DNA of 64,000 bases. It comes from Ramlibacter tataouinensis (GTDB taxonomy: Bacteria; Pseudomonadota; Gammaproteobacteria; Burkholderiales; Burkholderiaceae_C). The stretch covers positions 3,534,001 through 3,598,000 of the forward strand of contig NZ_CP116009.1 of the NCBI RefSeq assembly GCF_027941915.1. The letters run 5' to 3'. Under the pieces are notes generated by a model that saw only the letters and a program-made list of their open reading frames with translations, did not search any database and was not told the origin of the DNA. Below, one piece after another: positions 57,030 to 64,000 of the stretch (position 1 is its first letter; every line of letters starts with the position of its first letter). Made by a program: the position numbers and the translations under genes.

Positions 57030-58598
57030 TCAACTTCGCTCCGGCGCGCGCGGTTCGATCCACAGCGCCGCCACCGCCGCGCCGCCGAGCGCCAGCACGG
57101 CGCTGATGGCCATGATCCAGCGGTAGCCGGCGACGAAGGCCTGGCGCACGGCCTCCTGCGCACCGCGCGCGCCCGGCGGCAGTTCGATCGCTGCCAATCG
57201 GCTGCGCTGCTGCCAGAGCGCATCGCCCAGCTCCGACGGCAGCGCGGCGGCGGCGCCGCGCAGGCGCGGCTCGAACACCAGCACCATCACCACGCCGAAC
57301 ACCGCGATCGCCAGCACCCCGGCCACGCGCGACAGCGCGTTGTTGACGCCCGAGGCGACGCCGGCGGCATCGGGCGGGACCGAGTTCATCACCGTCGTGG
57401 TCAGCGGCGCCACCGCGATCCCCATGCCCAGCCCCAGCACGGCGATGCCCGGCAGGAAGTGCCAGTAGCCGGCCCCGGTGCCCGGCAGCGCCAGCAGGGC
57501 GAAACCCACCGCCGCCATCGATGCACCGGCCAGCAGCGGCCCGCGCGCCCCATGCCGATCGACCAGCCCGCCGGCCCAGCGCGACAGCAGGAACATGATC
57601 ACGGTGAAAGGCAGCAGCGCCGCGCCGGCGGCGGTGGCGGACAGGCCCTGGACCTGGATCAGGTTGAGCGGCAGGAAGAACAGCCCGCCGCCCAGCGCCG
57701 CATACAGCAGCAGCGTCAGCAGGTTGGCGCCGGCGAAGTTGGGGTTGCGCAGCAGGTGCAGCGGCAGCATCGGCTCCGCTATCGTGCGCTCGACCCGGAA
57801 GAAGGCCGCGAGCGCGCCGAAGCCGATCGCGCCGGCCGCCAGCACGGCGGGTGAGCCCCAGCCGCGGGCCGGTGCCTCGATGAAGAAGAACACGCAACCG
57901 GCCAGCCCGAGCGTGCCCAGCGCGGCACCGGCCACGTCGAGCCGGGGCAGGGGGCCGGGCCGGCGGCTTTCCGGCACGCGCCACCACGCGATCGCCAGCA
58001 CCAGCGCCGCCAGCGGCACATTGATCCCGAAGGCCCAGGACCAGGACAGCCGGTCGATCAGGAAGCCGCCGAGCAGCGGCCCGAGGGCCGAGGTGATGCC
58101 GCTGAACGCGGCCCAGGTGCCGAAGGCCGCGCCCCGCTCGCCTTCCGGAAAGGTCGCGCTGATCAGCGCCAGGCTGCCCGGCACCAGCAGCGCCCCGCCC
58201 ACGCCCTGCAGGGCACGAGCGGCAATCAGCTGGTTCGCGGTCTGCGACAGCGCGCAGGCCACCGACGCCAAGGCGAACACCACCACCCCGGCCATGAACA
58301 CGCGCCGCCGCCCCAGTCGGTCGCCCAGCGAGCCGCCGACCAGCAGCAGCGCCGCCAGCAGCAGCGCATAGGACTCGATCACCCACTGGGCCTGGTAGAC
58401 CGAAGCCTGCAGCTCGTGCTGGATCGCCGGCAGCGCGACGTTGACCACCGTTCCGTCGATGAAGGCCAGGCTGGAGCCGAGGATGGAGGCGACCAGCACC
58501 CAGCGCTTCTGTGCGGGACCGCAGCCGGGCACCGCGGGGCCGCGCCGGGCCGCCGAGTCGTCGCAGGGAAAGCGGGCCGCCAGCGTCATCGGCACCAT
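57030..58598 (-). CDS. DHA2-type MFS exporter (14 helices)
   Basis: 522 residues with 14 predicted helices. DHA2 features: SILGSSLAFIDGTVVNVALP in helix 1 (D-x-T-V-V-N-V-A-L-P), motif A GGSLGDRLGRRRVFMAGVVV, motif C GITSALGPLLGGFLIDRLSW. Exports drugs, dyes or antiseptics by proton antiport; EmrB/QacA relatives. Starts at 58598 or 58589 are both ATG and equally plausible; no adaptor (EmrA) gene is adjacent, so it is not a tripartite system. Divergent from DUF5996 gene. Confidence 0.92.
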   Translation of the reverse strand: MVPMTLAARFPCDDSAARRGPAVPGCGPAQKRWVLVASILGSSLAFIDGTVVNVALPAIQHELQASVYQAQWVIESYALLLAALLLVGGSLGDRLGRRRVFMAGVVVFALASVACALSQTANQLIAARALQGVGGALLVPGSLALISATFPEGERGAAFGTWAAFSGITSALGPLLGGFLIDRLSWSWAFGINVPLAALVLAIAWWRVPESRRPGPLPRLDVAGAALGTLGLAGCVFFFIEAPARGWGSPAVLAAGAIGFGALAAFFRVERTIAEPMLPLHLLRNPNFAGANLLTLLLYAALGGGLFFLPLNLIQVQGLSATAAGAALLPFTVIMFLLSRWAGGLVDRHGARGPLLAGASMAAVGFALLALPGTGAGYWHFLPGIAVLGLGMGIAVAPLTTTVMNSVPPDAAGVASGVNNALSRVAGVLAIAVFGVVMVLVFEPRLRGAAAALPSELGDALWQQRSRLAAIELPPGARGAQEAVRQAFVAGYRWIMAISAVLALGGAAVAALWIEPRAPERS

Positions 58599-58711
58599 GA
58601 TGCGCGCGGCAGGCCCCGATGGGCTTGGCAAAGGCCGCACGCCGGACCCGGCGCGCCGGTGCTATGGTGTTCCGGCCGGCTGCCGGACAGCCGGGCACCA
58701 GGAGCCGCGCC

Positions 58712-59650
58712 ATGTCCTCCAGCGAATCCGCCCGCACCCGCGCCGCCGATTGGCCCGACCTGCCGCTGGCCGGCTGGCGCGACACCGCAGCGACGCTGCA
58801 CATGTGGACCCAGATCGTCGGAAAGACCCGGCTGGCGCTGGCGCCGCGGCAGAACCACTGGTGGCACACCACGCTGTACGTCACCGAGCGCGGCCTCACC
58901 ACGTCGGCGATGCATGGGGGCGACCGCATGCTGTCGGTGGAGTTCGACTTCATCGCCCATGCGCTGAACCTGCGCACCGGCGACGGCGACTCGCACACCC
59001 TGGCGCTGGTGCCGCAGACCGTCACCGATTTCCATGCCCGCTACCTGGCCGCGCTGCGCTCGCTGGACATCGTCCCGGCGATCATGGGCCGCCCCGTGGA
59101 AGTGGCCACCGCGATCCCCTTCGCCGACGACGTGCAGCACGCCGCCTACGACGCCGCGGCCGTGCGGCGCTGGTGGCAGGTGCTGGCGCGGATCGACGGG
59201 GTCTTCAAGCGCTTTCGCGGCGACTTCGCCGGCAAGCAGAGCCCGGTGCATTTCTTCTGGGGCAGCTTCGACCTGGCGGTCACCCGCTTCTCGGGCCGGC
59301 GCGCGCCGCTGCATCCCGGCGGCGCGCCCAACTGCCCCGACTACGTGATGCACGAGGCCTACTCGCACGAGTGCAGCAGCGCCGGCTTCTGGCCGGGCGG
59401 CGGCTACGTGGACGAACCCGCCTTCTATGCCTACGCCTACCCCGAGCCCACCGGCTACGCGCAGCACGCGATCGCGCCGGCCGCGGCGTACTACCACCCG
59501 ACGGCGCACGAGTTCATCCTGCCGTACGAAGCCGTTCGGCACGCCGCCGACCCCGAGGCCGACCTGCTGGCCTTCCTGCGATCCAGCTACGACGCGGCCG
59601 CCACCCTCGGCCATTGGGATCGCGAGGCGCTCGCACCGTACGTGGCCTGA
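58712..59650 (+). CDS. DUF5996 family protein
   Basis: 312 residues, cytoplasmic. DUF5996 pattern: DTAATLHMWTQIVGKTRLAL, NHWWHTTLYVTERGLTTSAM, FDFIAHALNLRTGDG, FSPVHFFWGSFDLAVTRFSG-like segment (SPVHFFWGSFDLAVTRFSGR), and YSHECSSAGFWPGG near the end. Many conserved His, Trp and Tyr suggest an enzyme or binding pocket; function is unknown. AGGAG lies 8 bases before the ATG and a TATGGT hexamer 43 bases before it gives a normal leader. Confidence 0.9.
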   Translation: MSSSESARTRAADWPDLPLAGWRDTAATLHMWTQIVGKTRLALAPRQNHWWHTTLYVTERGLTTSAMHGGDRMLSVEFDFIAHALNLRTGDGDSHTLALVPQTVTDFHARYLAALRSLDIVPAIMGRPVEVATAIPFADDVQHAAYDAAAVRRWWQVLARIDGVFKRFRGDFAGKQSPVHFFWGSFDLAVTRFSGRRAPLHPGGAPNCPDYVMHEAYSHECSSAGFWPGGGYVDEPAFYAYAYPEPTGYAQHAIAPAAAYYHPTAHEFILPYEAVRHAADPEADLLAFLRSSYDAAATLGHWDREALAPYVA

Positions 59651-59731
59651 CGGCGCACCGCGGCGGCCCATCTGCACTCTTGCGCGCGCCAGACTGTGCC
59701 GCGAACGATCGCCATCTGCGGGTGGTTCTGC

Positions 59732-59737
59732 TACTGT
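59732..59737 (+). promoter_or_regulatory. -10-like hexamer TACTGT, 6 nt before the histidine kinase GTG
   Basis: TACTGT, spacer GAACGC, GTG at 59744; no Shine-Dalgarno. Supports this start among several in-frame candidates. Confidence 0.35.
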
Positions 59738-59743
59738 GAACGC

Positions 59744-60895
59744 GTGCTTGCGCCACGACCCTCATCGACTGCACAGCAAGGCCGTTTCAGGCCTGATGAG
59801 CCGCAACTGGCATTCTGGAAACGCGCCATGGTGGCGGTGGGCTTCTCGGCCTTGGCCCTGGCCATCCGGTACCTTGCCGATCCGCTTCTTGGCGCGCACC
59901 AGGCGTTCACTGCAGCCTTCGCCGCGGTCGCATTCGCTTCCTGGCACGGAACCTGGCGCGCCGGCCTGTTGTGCGCCGTCCTGTCCTTCCTCTGGGCAGA
60001 TTACTTCTTCGTCGAGCCGCGCCTGCACCTCATGGTCATGTCGCCTTCCAAGGCGGTGGAGTCGGCCTTCTACTGGGCGCTCGTGACCGTGATCCTCTAT
60101 ATCAGCCACCGCGCAATCAAGTCGCGGGACGCCGCCAAGCACCTGATCGCAAGGCTGCAGGCCGCCGATGCGCAGAAATCCGAGCTCCTGGCGACGTTGG
60201 CGCATGAAATGCGCAGTCCCCTGTCGGCCATCGGTTCGGCCATCCAGATCCTGGAGCTGGGGGGGGCCCAGCCCGAAACGCGAAGCCGAGCGACCGCGAC
60301 GCTCGCGCGGCAGGCCGCCTACATGAACCGCCTGACCGAGGATCTGATGGACGCTGCCAGGATCCAGCAGGGAAAGATCGACCTCAAGCTGGAGAGGGCG
60401 GCGATCGCCGACCTCGTCGCGGCCGCACTCGAAGCGGTCGATCCGGTGCTGCGCGAGAGGAAGCAGCGCTGCGAAGTCTTCGTGGCCGGGGAGGTACCGG
60501 AACTGGTGGTCGACTCGGCGCGGATGTACCAGGTGCTGACGAACCTGCTCTTCAACGCATCCAAATACTCCCCCGACGCCTCGGTGATCCGCATCGAGGC
60601 AAAGCTCGCGCACAACGACGTTTGCATCAGCGTGACCGATTCGGGTGCAGGCATCCCGCCTTCCAAGCTCGACTGGGTGTTCGACACCTTCTCCCAGGTC
60701 AAGCAGGGTGGGCAGGGCTTGGGCCTGGGCCTGTCGCTCGTGCGCCGCCTGGTCCAGCTGCACGGCGGCTCGGTGAATGCGCTAAGCCGCGGAGAGGGCG
60801 AAGGAACCCGATTTGAGATCCTCTTGCCTGTCGAGGCGCCTAGCGCGCCTGCGCCGACAACGGCAATCCGAACACCCGATCGAACACCAGGTTGA
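59744..60895 (+). CDS. orphan sensor histidine kinase with DUF4118 domain
   Basis: 383 residues. A KdpD-like DUF4118 membrane domain with four helices (about 28-120: VGFSALALAIRYLADPLLGA, LCAVLSFLWADYFFVEPRLH), HisKA with the phospho-acceptor in LLATLAHEMRSPLSAIGSAI, and HATPase: NLLFNASKYSPDASV (N box), DSGAGIPPSK (G1) and QGLGLGLSLVRRLVQLHGG (G2). No response regulator gene adjoins. GTG 59744 is chosen by the upstream -10-like element; ATG 59828 is an alternative. Its last 56 bases overlap the convergent PACE exporter gene. Confidence 0.9.
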   Translation: MLAPRPSSTAQQGRFRPDEPQLAFWKRAMVAVGFSALALAIRYLADPLLGAHQAFTAAFAAVAFASWHGTWRAGLLCAVLSFLWADYFFVEPRLHLMVMSPSKAVESAFYWALVTVILYISHRAIKSRDAAKHLIARLQAADAQKSELLATLAHEMRSPLSAIGSAIQILELGGAQPETRSRATATLARQAAYMNRLTEDLMDAARIQQGKIDLKLERAAIADLVAAALEAVDPVLRERKQRCEVFVAGEVPELVVDSARMYQVLTNLLFNASKYSPDASVIRIEAKLAHNDVCISVTDSGAGIPPSKLDWVFDTFSQVKQGGQGLGLGLSLVRRLVQLHGGSVNALSRGEGEGTRFEILLPVEAPSAPAPTTAIRTPDRTPG

Positions 60896-61265
60896 ACAGG
60901 AATGCGTAGACCAGGAAGAACACGATCATCACCGCGTTGAGCAGCAGCGCGGCGAGCAAGCCGACGCCCAGCACCCACGCGAAGAGCGGCACCAGCATCG
61001 TGACCAGCCCCGCCTCGAAGCCGATCGCGTGGACGATGCGCCGCAGCAGGCTGCGGCCCTTGCGTGCCTGGCGGACCTCCCACGCCTCGAACAGGGTGTT
61101 GTAGGCATAGTTCCAGGCCATCGCGATGGCCGACGATGCCAGCGCGGTGACCCCCGCGGTCGCTACCGGGCTGTCGGACAGCCATCGCAGCAGCGTGGTG
61201 GCAAGCAAGACGGCGATCAGCTCGAATGAAACGACGTAGACAATTTTTCGCTTGAGTCCCTGCAC
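60840..61265 (-). CDS. PACE-family efflux transporter
   Basis: 141 residues, four helices, of the proteobacterial antimicrobial compound efflux family (AceI-like). Two tandem bacterial transmembrane pair domains: QGLKRKIVYVVSFELIAVLL with the conserved Glu15-type acidic residue, and RRIVHAIGFEAGLVTMLVPL with the second E. WNYAYNTLFEAWE joins them. Exports chlorhexidine, dequalinium or polyamine-like cations. GTG at 61265 gives the family length; TAGAAT stands exactly 7 bases before it with no Shine-Dalgarno. 3' ends overlap the histidine kinase gene. Confidence 0.92.
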   Translation of the reverse strand: MQGLKRKIVYVVSFELIAVLLATTLLRWLSDSPVATAGVTALASSAIAMAWNYAYNTLFEAWEVRQARKGRSLLRRIVHAIGFEAGLVTMLVPLFAWVLGVGLLAALLLNAVMIVFFLVYAFLFNLVFDRVFGLPLSAQAR

Positions 61266-61272
61266 CGGCGGG

Positions 61273-61278
61273 ATTCTA
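61273..61278 (-). promoter_or_regulatory. -10 hexamer TAGAAT, 7 nt before the PACE exporter start
   Basis: Minus-strand TAGAAT, spacer CCCGCCG, GTG at 61265; no Shine-Dalgarno. TTGATC lies 14 bases upstream, too close for an ordinary -35. Confidence 0.5.
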
Positions 61279-61450
61279 GGTGCGCTGCAGTAGATCAAGG
61301 CCCGTGGCTCAGCCCTGCGCTGGAAGGGGCCAGGCGGGTTGATGGCGAGACTCAAGGCTGAAGAGGCACGGTAGGCGCTATGCGCGCCCAGCGCCCCGTG
61401 CGCGCGCCCCCGGGTGTAGAGTGGCCGTTCGTTCCCGCCCGGTCGATGTC

Positions 61451-62818
61451 ATGGCCACTTCGAACGACTCCACCGACGCGCCGCGCCGTCAGCCGCTGTA
61501 CCGTTCGCTGTACTTCCAGGTTGTCATTGCCGTCATTTCCGGCGTGCTGCTCGGCCATTTCGCACCGGCGACCGGCGAGGCGATGAAGCCGCTGGGCGAC
61601 GGCTTCATCAAGCTGATCAAGATGATGATCGCGCCCATCATCTTCTGCACCGTCGTGACCGGCATCGCCGGCATGGAGGACATGAAGAAGGTGGGCAAGA
61701 CCGGCGGGCTGGCGCTGCTGTACTTCGAGGTCGTCAGCACGATTGCCCTGATCGTCGGGCTGGTGCTGGTGAACGCGGTCGGCCCCGGCCGCGGCATGAA
61801 CGTGGATCCGGCCACGCTGGACACGAAGGCCCTGTCGGCCTACACCGCGCCCGGCAAGATCGGCACCACCACCGACTTCCTGCTGCACGTCATTCCGGAC
61901 ACCTTCGTCGGTGCGTTCGCCAGCGGCGAGATCCTGCAGGTGCTGCTGATCGCGGTCCTGTTCGGGTTTGCGCTGCACCGCTTCGGCGGCCGCGGCTCGC
62001 TGGTGTTCGACTGGGTGGAGAAGGCCTCGCACGTGCTGTTCACCATGGTGGGCTTCATCATGCGCGTGGCGCCGATCGGCGCCTTCGGGGCCATGGCCTT
62101 CACCATCGGCAAGTACGGAGTGGGCTCGCTGTTCTCGCTGGGCAAGCTGATGGCGACCTTCTACGCCACCTGCCTGATCTTCGTGTTCGCGGTACTGGGC
62201 CTGATCGCGCGGGTGCATGGCTTCTCGGTGTGGAAGCTGATCAAGTACATCAAGGAGGAGCTGCTGGTGGTGCTGGGCACCTCCTCATCCGAGTCGGTGC
62301 TGCCGCGCATGATGGAGAAGATGGAGAACCTGGGCGCGCGCCGCACCTCCGTGGGCCTGATCATCCCGACCGGCTACTCCTTCAACCTCGACGGCACCAG
62401 CATCTACCTGACCATGGCCGCCGTGTTCATCGCGCAGGCCACCAACACGCCCCTGACCTTCGGGCAGGAGCTGGTGCTGCTGGGCGTGCTGCTGCTCACC
62501 TCCAAGGGCGCCGCCGGCGTCACCGGCAGCGGCTTCATCGTGCTGGCGGCCACGCTCTCGGCCGTGGGCCACGTGCCGGTCGCGGGGCTGGCGCTCATCC
62601 TGGGGATCGACCGCTTCATGTCCGAGGCCCGCGCGCTCACCAACCTGGTCGGCAACGCCGTCGCCACGCTGGTGGTGGCGCGCTGGACCGGCGACCTGGA
62701 CATGGCGCAACTGCACGCCCGGCTGGACAGCCGCGACTGGCAGGAGACCGGCGAGCCCGAGGTGCTGCTCGATGCCAAGACGGCCCGCATGAGCGTGGAG
62801 GGTCAACCGGGGTCGTGA
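61451..62818 (+). CDS. dctA: C4-dicarboxylate:cation symporter DctA
   Basis: 455-residue glutamate-transporter-fold (DAACS) symporter importing succinate, fumarate, malate. Signature: hairpin HP1 [20 protein letters not shown] (serine-rich), helix 7 [22 protein letters not shown]2 [20 protein letters not shown] and helix 8 [21 protein letters not shown]-terminal [20 protein letters not shown] then the first helix. ATG at 61451 matches family length. Promoter not clear; no DctBD pair adjacent, though an orphan histidine kinase is 0.6 kb away. Confidence 0.96.
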   Translation: MATSNDSTDAPRRQPLYRSLYFQVVIAVISGVLLGHFAPATGEAMKPLGDGFIKLIKMMIAPIIFCTVVTGIAGMEDMKKVGKTGGLALLYFEVVSTIALIVGLVLVNAVGPGRGMNVDPATLDTKALSAYTAPGKIGTTTDFLLHVIPDTFVGAFASGEILQVLLIAVLFGFALHRFGGRGSLVFDWVEKASHVLFTMVGFIMRVAPIGAFGAMAFTIGKYGVGSLFSLGKLMATFYATCLIFVFAVLGLIARVHGFSVWKLIKYIKEELLVVLGTSSSESVLPRMMEKMENLGARRTSVGLIIPTGYSFNLDGTSIYLTMAAVFIAQATNTPLTFGQELVLLGVLLLTSKGAAGVTGSGFIVLAATLSAVGHVPVAGLALILGIDRFMSEARALTNLVGNAVATLVVARWTGDLDMAQLHARLDSRDWQETGEPEVLLDAKTARMSVEGQPGS

Positions 62819-62852
62819 GTGAACGCGTGGTTGGTCGAGCGCGAGCGACGGC

Positions 62853-62912
62853 AAGAGCCGCTGTCGGATCGGGCGCGAGGAGTCGCTGGCGGCCAAGAGC
62901 GGCTTTCGATCC
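62853..62912. repeat. imperfect direct repeat, about 42-base period
   Basis: AAGAGCCGCTGTCGGATC (62853) and AAGAGCGGCTTTCGATCC (62895) are alike, as are the flanks. It lies in the 278-base gap after dctA, where no gene is seen. Origin unknown. Confidence 0.3.
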
Positions 62913-63096
62913 CGATCTTGTCACCTGGACGCACCCACTCGCGTCTAACGAATACGGACCGCGGTCAGGCCGGGGTCAAAGGTGAACACCAAATTCGTAC
63001 TTCAACGCATGTGCTTCGCACGCACGCACTCCAACTGGCCGGCCACGCGGCAACGGCGCAGTAGCGGCGCTGTCATCAAGATCAGCGCGGTGCCGA

Positions 63097-63819
63097 ATGC
63101 CTGAATTCCTCCATCCGGCGTTCTGGATTGCCGTGGGGCAAATCATCCTGCTGGACCTCCTCCTGGGCGGCGACAACGCCGTCGTCATCGCGCTGGCCTG
63201 CCGCGACCTGCCGCCCAAGCGGCGCAGGCTGGGCATCCTCTACGGCACGCTCGGGGCCATCGGCCTGAGGGTCGCGCTCATCCTGTTCGCGTTGGCACTG
63301 CTGGCTGTCCCCTACCTCAAGGCGACGGGCGGCGTGCTGCTGTTGTGGATCGGCGTCAAGCTCCTTTCTCCGTCGGAAAGCGAGGAGCGTGCGGTCCAGA
63401 CCAGTGACAAGCTGTGGAGCGCGGTGAGAACCGTGATCCTGGCCGACCTCGTCATGAGCATGGACAACGTGCTGGCCATCGCCGCCGCAGCGGAGGTCGC
63501 GGGCGCGCACCAGGTCCCGCTGGTGATCTTCGGGCTGCTGGTGAGCATCCCCGTGATCGTGGCAGGCAGCCAGCTGGTGCTGCGCCTGATGGACCGCTTC
63601 CCGGTGATCATCACTCTGGGGGCCATGCTGCTCGGCTGGGTCGCAGGCCAGATGATCTGGACCGATGCGGGGCTGCAGCCGCACCTGCCGGACGCCAACG
63701 CCTGGGAGTACGGTGCGGCCGCCATTGGCGCATTGGTGGTCCTGGCATTGGGCAAGCGGCGCATACGGCGCAAGGCGGCCGGCCTGGCTGCAGCGGCGCT
63801 GCGCGAGCAAGGCAGGTAG
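63097..63819 (+). CDS. TerC-family integral membrane protein (YjbE type)
   Basis: 240 residues, seven predicted helices. TerC motifs: ILLDLLLGGDNAVVIALACR in helix 1 and TVILADLVMSMDNVLAIAAA after the central loop (paired D-N motifs for metal), with GVLLLWIGVKLL between. Members export Mn(II)/other metals or metallate secreted proteins. Basic C-terminal tail (GKRRIRRKAAG). Start ATG 63097; ribosome site weak. Stand-alone gene; convergent with the partial gene at the window end. Confidence 0.92.
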   Translation: MPEFLHPAFWIAVGQIILLDLLLGGDNAVVIALACRDLPPKRRRLGILYGTLGAIGLRVALILFALALLAVPYLKATGGVLLLWIGVKLLSPSESEERAVQTSDKLWSAVRTVILADLVMSMDNVLAIAAAAEVAGAHQVPLVIFGLLVSIPVIVAGSQLVLRLMDRFPVIITLGAMLLGWVAGQMIWTDAGLQPHLPDANAWEYGAAAIGALVVLALGKRRIRRKAAGLAAAALREQGR

Positions 63820-63832
63820 GCGTGCGTGAGGC

Positions 63833-64000
63833 TTAGACAGCCAATGGCCGCTTCGGCTGGAAGTTGACGTAGGACTTGCCGATCTGCAACGCCGCCAGCT
63901 CCGTGCGCAGCGTGACCGGCTCGGTGAACGTGCGGTACGGTTGCGGATTGAGCCGGGCGTAGCTGCTCTCGGCCAGCGCGAAGTCGGCGTCGATGATGAA
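63833..64000 (-). CDS. C-terminal fragment of an unidentified protein, cut by window edge
   Basis: Minus strand, open to the last base and ending in TAA. The 55 visible residues include ADFALAESSYARLNPQPYRT and LAALQIGKSYVNFQPKRPLA. Codon usage is coding-like. Not enough to assign a family. Confidence 0.6.
   Translation of the reverse strand, partial: FIIDADFALAESSYARLNPQPYRTFTEPVTLRTELAALQIGKSYVNFQPKRPLAV

Noticed and set aside
62944..63020. Possible integron attC site (TCTAACGAATA...)
   Set aside because: No matching GTTAGA-type end, no paired inner boxes and no integrase or cassette array.
1..64000. CRISPR arrays, tRNA or rRNA genes, prophage
   Set aside because: No regularly spaced repeats, no cloverleaf or TTCGA-type T-arm in any gap, and no phage or transposase coding sequence was seen.

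Overview
The window is GC-rich chromosomal DNA (roughly two-thirds G+C or more by eye) with tightly packed genes and strong third-position G/C bias. The conserved blocks rpsP-rimM-trmD-rplS followed by a CoA pyrophosphatase, a CobD/CbiB-like gene, rsgA, a pterin dehydratase, an M48 protease and orn, together with the pit/DUF47 pair and a DctA carrier, point to a betaproteobacterium of the order Burkholderiales. Comamonadaceae-like (Ramlibacter/Variovorax type) is my best guess; this is inference from gene order and protein style, not a database result. I see no rRNA, tRNA, CRISPR array, prophage or intact insertion sequence.

Layout. 1-14.4 kb: a 5'-truncated acyl-CoA synthetase and a catalase-fold protein; an M20 amidohydrolase/TRIC-type channel pair preceded by a relic of a fumarylacetoacetate-hydrolase-family gene; an operon of SDR-DoxX, DUF2269, thioredoxin-reductase-like and ion-channel genes; then a divergent cluster with a debranching-type glucosidase and GT4 glycosyltransferase on one side and DUF3182, an alpha/beta hydrolase and a small membrane protein on the other. 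14.4-30.4 kb: NDH-2, a MetE catalytic-domain protein, cupin, erythromycin-esterase family protein, a degenerate receiver, an egtB-egtD-DUF427 ergothioneine operon, several decayed or shortened genes (a RibD/DHFR-like ORF with an internal deletion, a methyltransferase relic), a tandem universal stress protein, a DASS anion transporter, a Mut7-C protein, cysteine synthase, an ATP-grasp/phosphoesterase pair and a hemerythrin. 30.5-46 kb: mostly housekeeping, with the phosphate-uptake pair, the S16-L19 operon, rsgA, orn and a DEAD-box helicase. 46-64 kb: transporters, a Fur-type iron-uptake module (cytochrome-FTR1 fusion plus di-heme peroxidase-like lipoprotein), catalase and a sugar-dehydrogenase-like lipoprotein, an FMN reductase/hydrolase pair, a DHA2 exporter, an orphan DUF4118 histidine kinase, a PACE exporter, DctA and TerC.

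How parts work together. Oxidative-stress functions recur: two catalase-fold proteins, ergothioneine synthesis, hemerythrin, thioredoxin-reductase-like protein and USP. The most interesting signals are regulatory. (i) About a dozen genes have a -10-like hexamer 6-8 nt before the start codon and no Shine-Dalgarno sequence, as expected for leaderless mRNAs. (ii) A textbook intrinsic terminator lies inside rimM, its U-tract made of codons that are rare here, and a -10 motif nearly identical to that of rpsP restarts transcription before rplS. (iii) A long palindrome encloses both a Fur box and the ribosome binding site of the iron permease gene.
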